From the NCBI GenBank assembly GCA_030039975.1, contig JASHUO010000706.1, positions 1 to 11,404 on the forward strand: DNA of 11,404 nt, read 5' to 3'. This stretch comes from Alphaproteobacteria bacterium. Lineage in GTDB: Bacteria; Pseudomonadota; Alphaproteobacteria; ATCC43930; CGMCC-115725. Within the stretch, counting starts at the first letter, position 1, and every line of letters begins with the position of its first letter. Both the position numbers and the translations under genes were made by a program. Below the pieces are notes generated by a model. The model was not told the origin of the DNA. It saw nothing but the letters and a program-made list of their open reading frames with translations, and did no database searches. Below are positions 6,112-11,404 of this stretch, one piece after another.

Positions 6112-6118
6112 TGGCGCG

Positions 6119-6147
6119 CAGATAGGCGCCTCACCTCGCCTTGTCAA
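6119..6147 (-). promoter_or_regulatory. Main promoter of the chaperone-yceD-rpmF-plsX-fabH-ihfA-merR operon
   Basis: Minus strand: a perfect TTGACA (6147-6142), a 17-nt spacer and TATCTG (6124-6119). The predicted start is near 6112, giving about 62 nt of leader before the chaperone ATG at 6049. It is the best sigma70-like match in the intergenic region. Confidence 0.55.
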
Positions 6148-6167
6148 TCGGCCGAAGCTCCTCCGCC

Positions 6168-6653
6168 ATGTCGCATCGACGCCCCTTCCTCGCCGCCGCT
6201 CTTCTGAGCCTCTCGCTTGCCGGTTGCAGCGTGCCGGTCGATCCCCGCGGCAACCTGCCGACGCCGGAGCAGCTCAACCAGATCAAGCCCGGCACCACCG
6301 ACAAGGCGACCGTGACGCGCATCCTCGGCTCGCCCTCGAGCGTCGCGACCTTCGACACCTCCACCTGGTATTACATCAGCCAGAAGACGAAAGAGGTCGC
6401 CTTCTTCAAGCCCGAGCTTCTCGACCAGGAAGTCGTCGTCATCGATTTCGACAAGAATGGCGTGGTCAGCGATATCAAGCGCCGCACCATGGGCGATCGC
6501 GTCGCCGTCGTGCCCAACCCCAATGCGACGCCCGCGCCAGGCCGCGAATTCACCTTCCTCCAGCAGCTCATCGGCAATTTCGGCCGGTTCAGCGGCGGTG
6601 AGGTCGGCGGCCAGAGCCAGCCCGGCGGCGGCCCCGGCGGCCCCGGTCATTAG
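6168..6653 (+). CDS. bamE: BamE/SmpA (OmlA)-family outer-membrane lipoprotein
   Basis: The 161-residue precursor starts with a lipoprotein signal peptide: positive MSHRRP, hydrophobic FLAAALLSLSL, then lipobox LAGC with the lipidated Cys20. The mature N-terminal half fits SmpA/BamE, a small accessory subunit of the BAM machine that inserts beta-barrel proteins. PTPEQLNQIKPGTTDKATVT (31-50) and RILGSPSSVATFDTSTWYY (51-69) are the typical 'L..I..G.t...V..ilGsPs....f....WyY' pattern, followed by VVVIDFDKNGVVSDIKR (89-105). The tail (about 113-161) is low-complexity, ending in Gly/Pro repeats. I choose the ATG at 6168 because it begins the signal peptide; a TTG at 6141 lies in the overlapping promoter region. 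No clear Shine-Dalgarno is seen. The gene is divergent from the bc1-chaperone operon and ends before a strong terminator. Confidence 0.88.
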   Translation: MSHRRPFLAAALLSLSLAGCSVPVDPRGNLPTPEQLNQIKPGTTDKATVTRILGSPSSVATFDTSTWYYISQKTKEVAFFKPELLDQEVVVIDFDKNGVVSDIKRRTMGDRVAVVPNPNATPAPGREFTFLQQLIGNFGRFSGGEVGGQSQPGGGPGGPGH

Positions 6654-6675
6654 GGTAAAGCCTGACGGGACATGA

Positions 6676-6710
6676 AAAAGACCCCGGAAGCGGCGCTTCC
6701 GGGGTCTTTT
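6676..6710. terminator. Strong bidirectional rho-independent terminator
   Basis: A perfect 16-bp inverted repeat (AAAAGACCCCGGAAGC / GCTTCCGGGGTCTTTT) with loop GGC lies between the convergent bamE and hppA genes. The T-run works for bamE on the plus strand, and the A-run at the other end (up to 5 A at 6675-6679) becomes the U-tract for hppA on the minus strand. It is 22 nt after the bamE stop and 15 nt after the hppA stop. Confidence 0.93.
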
Positions 6711-6725
6711 GTCGTGCAACGTCGC

Positions 6726-8819
6726 TTACTGCAACGCGGCGAGGATCGCCAGCAGCAGGATTGCCACGATGTTGGTGATCTTGATCATCGGGTTGACCGC
6801 CGGGCCGGCCGTGTCCTTGTAGGGATCGCCGACCGTATCGCCGGTCACCGCGGCCTTGTGAGCGTCCGAGCCCTTGCCGCCGTGATGGCCTTCCTCGATG
6901 TACTTCTTGGCATTGTCCCACGCGCCGCCGCCCGAGGTCATCGAGATCGCGACGAAGAGCCCGGTGACGATGGTGCCGAGCAGCATGGCGCCGACCGCGC
7001 TGAATCCCGCCGCCGGGCCGCCGATGGCGCGGATGACGAAATAGAGCACCACCGGCGCCAGCACCGGCAGCAGCGAGGGCACGATCATCTCCTTGATCGC
7101 CGCTTTCGTCAGCATGTCGACGGCGCGGCTGTAATCGGGCTTCGCCGCACCCTCCATGATGCCGCGGATCTCTTTGAACTGCCGGCGCACCTCGATCACC
7201 ACCGCGCCGGCCGCGCGGCCGACCGCCGTCATGCCCATCGCGCCGAAGAGATAGGGGAGCATGCCGCCGATGAGCAGCCCGACCACGACATAGGGGCTTT
7301 GCAGCACGAAGCTGACATGCACGTTGGGGAAGTAGTAGTTGAGATCGTTGGTATAGGCGGCGAAGAGCACGAGCGAGGCGAGACCGGCGGAGCCGATGGC
7401 GTAACCCTTGGTCACCGCTTTCGTCGTGTTGCCGACGGCGTCGAGCGCATCGGTCGTCTTGCGCACATCCTTCGGCAGATCCGCCATCTCGGCGATGCCG
7501 CCGGCATTGTCGGTGACGGGGCCGTAAGCGTCGAGGGCGACGATCATGCCGGCCAGCGCCAGCATGGTGGTCGCCGCCACGGCGATGCCGAAGAGGCCGG
7601 CGATGAGGTAGGTCACGATGATGCCGGCGCAGATCACCACGACCGGCATCGCCGTCGATTCCATCGACACGGCGAGGCCTTGGATGACATTCGTGCCGTG
7701 ACCGGTGATCGACGCCTGCGCCACGCTGCGCACCGGGCGATACTCGGTCGAGGTGTAGTATTCGGTGATCCAGACGATGAGCCCGGTGACGACGAGCCCG
7801 ACGATGGAGCAGATGTAGAGGCCCGTCCCCGTCGTGCTGCCGGCATCGCCCTTCATCGTCACGACGGTGTCGAAGCCGACCAGGTGATAGAAGATCACGG
7901 CGATGAGCGCCGCCGAGATCACGCCCGACGCGATGAGCCCTTTATAGAGCGCGGCCATGATGCCCTGGCCAGCGCCCAGCCGGACGAAGAAGGTGCCGAT
8001 CACCGAAGCCAGGATGCAGACCGCGCCGATGACCAGCGGCAACGCCATCATCGTCGTGCGCAGCGGCTCGTCGAAGAAGATGTTGGCCAGCAGCATGGTG
8101 GCGACGATGGTGACGGCATAGGTCTCGAAGAGATCGGCCGCCATGCCGGCACAGTCGCCGACATTGTCGCCGACATTGTCGGCGATGACCGCGGGGTTGC
8201 GCGGATCGTCCTCGGGAATTCCGGCCTCGACCTTGCCGACGAGGTCGGCGCCGACATCGGCGCCCTTGGTGAAGATGCCGCCGCCGAGCCGCGCGAAGAT
8301 GGAGATCAGCGAAGCGCCGAAAGACAGCGCCACCAGCGATTCGAGGATGCCGCGGGTATCGCCGGGCGGCAGCGACCAGCGCAGGAAGAAGTAGTAGAGC
8401 GAGACGCCGAGCAGGCCGAGCCCCACCACCAGCAGGCCGGTGACCGCGCCCGCCTTGAAGGCGACATCGAGACCCCTGGCAAGGCCTTGGCGCGCGGCCT
8501 GCGCCGTGCGCACATTGGCGCGCACCGAGACATTCATGCCGATATAGCCGGCAGAGCCGGAGAGCACCGAGCCGACGAGGAAGCCTACCGCGCTGTGCCA
8601 GCCCAAGGTGGCCAGCAAGATCAGGAAGATGATGATCCCGACAATGGCGATGGTACGATACTGGCGGTTGAGATAGGCCTTGGCGCCTTCCTGCACCGCC
8701 GCCGAGATCTCCTGCATCCGCGCCGTGCCGGCATCGGCGGCGAGCACTTGGCGGCTGGTCCACCAGCCGTAAAGCAGCGCCAGCACGCCTCCGGCGACGA
8801 CGACCAAGTAGGCATTCAT
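6726..8819 (-). CDS. hppA: Membrane-bound proton-translocating pyrophosphatase (K+-independent type)
   Basis: The H+-PPase hydrolyses pyrophosphate at the cytoplasmic face and uses the energy to pump protons across the membrane. The 697 residues form about 16 hydrophobic segments, the normal family size. Pyrophosphate/Mg-binding motifs are intact: GGGIFTKGADVGADLVGKVE (179-198), DNVGDNVGDCAG (214-225), the loop around TDNAGGIAEM (436-445), GGGAWDNAKKY (630-640) and GDTVGDPYKDTAGPAVNP (660-677). In GNTTKAVTKG, Lys467 and Thr470 occupy the positions that are Lys/Thr in K+-independent pumps and Ala/Gly or Ala in K+-dependent ones. The ATG at 8819 has AAAGGA about 9 nt upstream. The gene stands alone, convergent with bamE. 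A long antisense ORF across it is a coding shadow. Confidence 0.97.
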   Translation of the reverse strand: MNAYLVVVAGGVLALLYGWWTSRQVLAADAGTARMQEISAAVQEGAKAYLNRQYRTIAIVGIIIFLILLATLGWHSAVGFLVGSVLSGSAGYIGMNVSVRANVRTAQAARQGLARGLDVAFKAGAVTGLLVVGLGLLGVSLYYFFLRWSLPPGDTRGILESLVALSFGASLISIFARLGGGIFTKGADVGADLVGKVEAGIPEDDPRNPAVIADNVGDNVGDCAGMAADLFETYAVTIVATMLLANIFFDEPLRTTMMALPLVIGAVCILASVIGTFFVRLGAGQGIMAALYKGLIASGVISAALIAVIFYHLVGFDTVVTMKGDAGSTTGTGLYICSIVGLVVTGLIVWITEYYTSTEYRPVRSVAQASITGHGTNVIQGLAVSMESTAMPVVVICAGIIVTYLIAGLFGIAVAATTMLALAGMIVALDAYGPVTDNAGGIAEMADLPKDVRKTTDALDAVGNTTKAVTKGYAIGSAGLASLVLFAAYTNDLNYYFPNVHVSFVLQSPYVVVGLLIGGMLPYLFGAMGMTAVGRAAGAVVIEVRRQFKEIRGIMEGAAKPDYSRAVDMLTKAAIKEMIVPSLLPVLAPVVLYFVIRAIGGPAAGFSAVGAMLLGTIVTGLFVAISMTSGGGAWDNAKKYIEEGHHGGKGSDAHKAAVTGDTVGDPYKDTAGPAVNPMIKITNIVAILLLAILAALQ

Positions 8820-8960
8820 CGTTCAAGTCCTTTGTTGGTTATTCAGCTCGTCCCCCGACGAAAAAGCGCGCGGAACATGCCAGAAGAGCCGGGCCGAAGC
8901 AACCCGGGGCCGGGATGGCCACAGTAGAAGCGCCGCCTCTGCGGCCGCCGCCGCTGCGGA

Positions 8961-10034
8961 TTATTCGCCGGCGCCGGTCACGACCAGGCCTTGGGCGCGC
9001 CAGCGCAGCATGCCGCCGCCGAGATTCGCCACCTTGGTAAAGCCGGCGCGATGCAGCAGCACCGTCGCCTGCGCCGAGCGGCCGCCGGCGCGGCATACCG
9101 TGACGATGGGCTGCCCGCGGTCGAGCTGATGCGCCTCTTCGGCGAGCCGGCCGAGCGGCAGCAGCAGCGCGCCCGGAATATGACCCAGCGGCCCGGCAAA
9201 TTCGTCGGGCTCGCGCACATCGACGAGTTGCAGCTCCTTCAGATGCTCCTCGACCCATTGCGGCTGGATTTCCCAGAACCCCGCGAAGGTGAAGGCAAGC
9301 GGGCCCCAATCCGGCGCTTGCGCCGCCGCCTCGCTCGACTCCGGTTGGCCGCAGCGCAGATTGGCGGGGACCGCGACCGCCATCTGCTTCGGATGCGGTA
9401 GGCCGAGATTGCTCATATAGCCGGCGAAATCATCCTCGCTGAGATCGCCGCCGAGGCGCGGATTGAGCCGCCGCTCCTCGCCGACGGAGGTCGCGGTGAT
9501 GCCGCGATAGTCATGCGCGGGATAGAGGAGGCAATCCTCGGGCAGCGTGAAGATCTGCTGATGGACGGCGCGGTAGAGGAGACGCGCATCGCCGCCCTGG
9601 AAATCGGTGCGGCCGCAACCGCGCACCAGGAGGCAATCGCCGGTAAACGCCATGCGCTCGTCGTCGAGCACATAGGTGAGGCAACCGGCGGTGTGGCCCG
9701 GCGTCTCGCGTACGGTGAGATAGCGCTTGCCAAAGCGCAGCTTGTCGCCCTGTCGGAGATAGCGGTCGGCGCCGCTGGCGCCGCTCGCCGCGGCGACGGC
9801 AATCTCGCTGCCGAGATGGCGCTTCAGCATCCACGCCGCGGTCACGTGATCGGCATGGACGTGCGTGTCGAGCGTCACGCGCAGCGCGAGACCAAGCTCG
9901 CCGATCAACGCCGCATCCCGGCGCATCTGCTCGAAGACGGGATCGATCAGCACCGCCTCGCGGCTGTCGGAATCCGCCAGCAGATAGGTGTAGGTCGAGC
10001 TCTGGGGGTCAACGAGTTGCCGGAAGATCAGCAT
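8961..10034 (-). CDS. Persulfide dioxygenase (ETHE1-like) fused to a rhodanese domain
   Basis: The 357-residue protein joins a metallo-beta-lactamase-fold persulfide dioxygenase (about 1-240) to a C-terminal single-domain rhodanese (about 255-352). ETHE1-type enzymes oxidise glutathione persulfide to sulfite at a mononuclear iron; rhodanese moves sulfane sulfur, for example between thiosulfate and glutathione. The iron ligands can be placed: His58 in THVHADH, His114 in ETPGHTAG and Asp133 in FTGDCLLVRGCGRTDF. Their spacing is the same as His79/His135/Asp154 of human ETHE1. YPAHDYRG (171-178) is also typical. The rhodanese has VDVREPDEF (271-279) and the active loop CRAGGRS with Cys314. I prefer the ATG at 10034, with GGAGAGGAG just upstream, over the in-frame ATG at 10061, which lies at a predicted transcription start. 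A B12-independent cytoplasmic sulfide-detoxification role is inferred. Confidence 0.92.
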   Translation of the reverse strand: MLIFRQLVDPQSSTYTYLLADSDSREAVLIDPVFEQMRRDAALIGELGLALRVTLDTHVHADHVTAAWMLKRHLGSEIAVAAASGASGADRYLRQGDKLRFGKRYLTVRETPGHTAGCLTYVLDDERMAFTGDCLLVRGCGRTDFQGGDARLLYRAVHQQIFTLPEDCLLYPAHDYRGITATSVGEERRLNPRLGGDLSEDDFAGYMSNLGLPHPKQMAVAVPANLRCGQPESSEAAAQAPDWGPLAFTFAGFWEIQPQWVEEHLKELQLVDVREPDEFAGPLGHIPGALLLPLGRLAEEAHQLDRGQPIVTVCRAGGRSAQATVLLHRAGFTKVANLGGGMLRWRAQGLVVTGAGE

Positions 10035-10067
10035 GCTCCTCTCCGTCCCACGCCCCGCCATCGCGAC

Positions 10068-10073
10068 ATGATA
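10068..10073 (-). promoter_or_regulatory. Candidate -10 box for the persulfide dioxygenase gene
   Basis: TATCAT (10073-10068) matches the -10 consensus well. At 18 nt upstream there is only a weak CTGCCG. The predicted start near 10061 would give a leader of about 27 nt containing the ribosome site and supports translation from 10034. Confidence 0.28.
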
Positions 10074-10214
10074 CAGCAGAGCCCGAATGGCCGGCAGCTT
10101 TTGTGCTCGCTCGAAACTCGATGTCCCACTCTGCTGTCGTGACGCGCCGCCTTTCCAAGGACTTAGTCCGACACTCTACGCTCCCGGCATCCTTGTCCGG
10201 AGTCGATGGCCCGC

Positions 10215-11404
10215 TCAGCGTGGGTCAGCTCCACCCTCCCGTCTCGCGTATCCCGAGCGGACAGCCTCAGCTGCATCGACCTGCGCGTCCCATCCCCTGA
10301 GCCAGCTCGGCTCCAGATCGCCGGTCGCTTCGAGGACGGGATAAGCGACAGAGCAGATATGCGAATGAATGCGCTTCAGGTCACGCAGCACATCGAGATG
10401 CAGCGAGCTGGTTTCCACGCTCTCCGGCCGACCTTCGCGCAAGCGAGCTAAATGGTTCTCGGCGGCCGTACGCTCGACTTCTCGGATATGCACCTTCTCG
10501 CTCAAGAGTCGGCGGGCGATCGCCACGTCACCCGACATGAAGATGCCGAGCGCGAGCTTCAGGTTGTCGAGAACGCATCGATGCAGCGCCTGCAGCTCCG
10601 CGGCGCCCTCGTTGGAGAATTTGTAGCGGTGCTTGATCTTCTTGGCGGCGAGCTCCATCAGGTTCTTGTCGATGATGTCGCCGATGTGCTCGAGGTTGAT
10701 GGCGAATGAGATGATCTCCATCGCGCGCCGGCCGCTCTGCTCGTCAAGGCTCTCGCGCGTGATCTCGGTGACGTAGCGCTTCACCGCGTCGTACAGCCTG
10801 TCGACCGCGTTGTCCATGCGCTCGATGTCACTCACGAGTCTGCGATCATCGGAGAGCAGCGCGGTGATCGTCTGCCGCAGCATGCTCTCGACGATGTCGC
10901 CCATGTGCAAGACTTCGCGCGAAGCTGACGTCAATGCCAATGTCGACGTCGAGAGAAGAGCAGGATCGAGATAAAGTGGCGCCGCCGGGTCGGCCACTTT
11001 CTTGCGCTCGGGGAAAAAGCGTGTGAGCAGCCGGGCATAGAGATCGAGCGGCCCGATGAAGAGGGCCGCCATCACCAGATTGAAGCCAGTATGAAAGTTG
11101 GCGGCCTCCCGCACCGGATTGGGATCGATCTGGGCGAGCAGATGGGCGATGGGCTGCAGGAAAGGTAACGCAACGGCAACTCCCACCACGCGGTTGATGA
11201 GATTGCCCACCGGCAGCCGCTGCGACGCCGGGTCGTCGCTGGTGCCTTCGACGACAGGATTGATGGCGCTGCCAAGGTTCGCACCGAGGACCAGCGCCAA
11301 GGTGCCGGCCGGCGTGATGAAGTTGGAGTAGCTCCAGCGACATCGCCAGGATCACGGCGGCGACGCTCGAGTGGGCCGCCCAGGCGAAGAGCGCGCCGAT
11401 CAGC
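10215..11404 (-). pseudogene. Na/Pi cotransporter family protein with PhoU-like domain, frameshifted and 5'-truncated by window edge
   Basis: Two reading frames together encode a Na+/phosphate cotransporter (NptA/YjbB type). From the window edge to about 11335, one frame reads LIGALFAWAAHSSVAAVILA then MSL, a membrane helix with the HSS (QSS-like) family motif. After that a different frame continues SNFITPAGTLALVLGANLGSAINP and onward for more than 360 residues, through membrane helices and a C-terminal PhoU-like helical domain (about 125-325 counted from the TTG at 11300; for example IISFAINLEHIGDIIDKNLM). The second frame cannot be extended upstream, because a TGA lies at 11354-11352. The TTG at 11300 is an internal Leu codon of TLALVLGANLG rather than a plausible start, as it would cut a conserved motif block. 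If the frameshift is real, the gene is broken; if it is a sequencing error, it is an intact phosphate transporter. The gene is 180 nt upstream of the persulfide dioxygenase gene and looks less GC-rich than the rest of the window. Confidence 0.8.
11325..11343 (-). other. Frameshift site in the Na/Pi cotransporter gene
   Basis: Minus strand: ATG TCG CTG (11343-11335) is in the upstream frame, while TAC TCC AAC (from 11330) is in the downstream frame. The four bases GAGC between them should be three or six. Loss of one base (for instance CTG GGC TAC) would restore MSL-G-YSNFITPAG. The cause, mutation or read error, cannot be told from sequence alone. Confidence 0.75.

Noticed and set aside
4729..6134. 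375- and 373-codon minus-strand ORFs spanning several operon genes
   Set aside because: They are open frames that enter the true rpmF and yceD frames at their ends but read the preceding genes out of frame; the real starts are 4917, 5516 and 6049.
6672..8927. 751-codon plus-strand ORF opposite hppA
   Set aside because: It is His/Asp/Arg/Gly-rich, resembles no family, starts inside the terminator, and mirrors the GC-rich third positions of hppA, which has complete H+-PPase motifs.
8820..8960. Possible hppA promoter and regulatory RNA in the gap upstream of hppA
   Set aside because: The best match (TTGCTT, 17 nt, CATGTT) is poor, and the GC-rich self-complementary parts are not distinctive; I see nothing supportable beyond the hppA ribosome site.
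10159..10169. Inverted repeat GGACTTAGTCC resembling GGACTTTGTCC at 4918-4928
   Set aside because: Two short copies 5 kb apart in unrelated contexts, one inside a leader and one in a gap; chance occurrence is likely and no third clear copy was seen.
10181..10202. Stem with a bulge after the Na/Pi cotransporter stop, considered as a terminator
   Set aside because: The stem is only about 6 bp with a bulge and a 9-nt loop, and no U-tract follows on the minus strand.

Overview
This is a GC-rich, gene-dense stretch of an alphaproteobacterial chromosome. Three things point there: the conserved order ubiquinol-cytochrome c chaperone / yceD / rpmF / plsX / fabH / ihfA / merR, the divergent BamE-like lipoprotein beside it, and the PAS_5-type protein. 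PAS_5 proteins are common in Rhodospirillales-like lineages, but that finer placement is only a guess. I see no CRISPR array, insertion sequence, phage gene or attachment site. Most of the window is housekeeping, and I found no convincing new multi-gene system.

Layout, left to right. Positions 1-959 (minus) hold the N-terminal part of a type II NADH dehydrogenase that runs off the window edge. A tRNA-Pro(GGG) gene at 1051-1127 (minus) has a good promoter of its own. A small PAS_5-domain protein (1254-1730, plus) converges on the end of a seven-gene minus-strand operon at 1743-6049. In transcription order the operon encodes the ubiquinol-cytochrome c chaperone, DUF177/YceD, ribosomal protein L32, PlsX, FabH, IHF-alpha and a MerR-type regulator. 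Junctions are tight: an ATGA overlap, then gaps of 96, 26, 1, 112 and 2 nt. The two longer gaps contain candidate internal promoters. Divergent from the operon is a BamE/SmpA-like outer-membrane lipoprotein (6168-6653, plus). It ends at a strong bidirectional terminator (6676-6710) shared with the convergent proton-pumping pyrophosphatase hppA (6726-8819, minus). Further right lie a persulfide dioxygenase-rhodanese fusion (8961-10034, minus) and a Na/Pi-cotransporter/PhoU-like gene (10215 to the edge, minus). The last gene carries a frameshift near 11325-11340.

How the genes fit together: the central operon joins cytochrome bc1 assembly, a ribosomal protein, entry into phospholipid synthesis (PlsX makes acyl-phosphate), initiation of fatty-acid synthesis (FabH), and the nucleoid protein IHF with a small regulator. 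It reads as a growth-linked envelope and energy operon. The flanks add membrane energetics (NDH-2, H+-PPase), sulfide detoxification and phosphate handling. The most useful observations beyond plain annotation are the frameshift, small RNA-structure elements around rpmF (one hairpin loop contains the stop codon), overlapping divergent promoters at 6083-6147, and a probably leaderless PAS_5 gene. No gene-free stretch reaches 300 bases; the longest gaps are 10035-10214 and 8820-8960.
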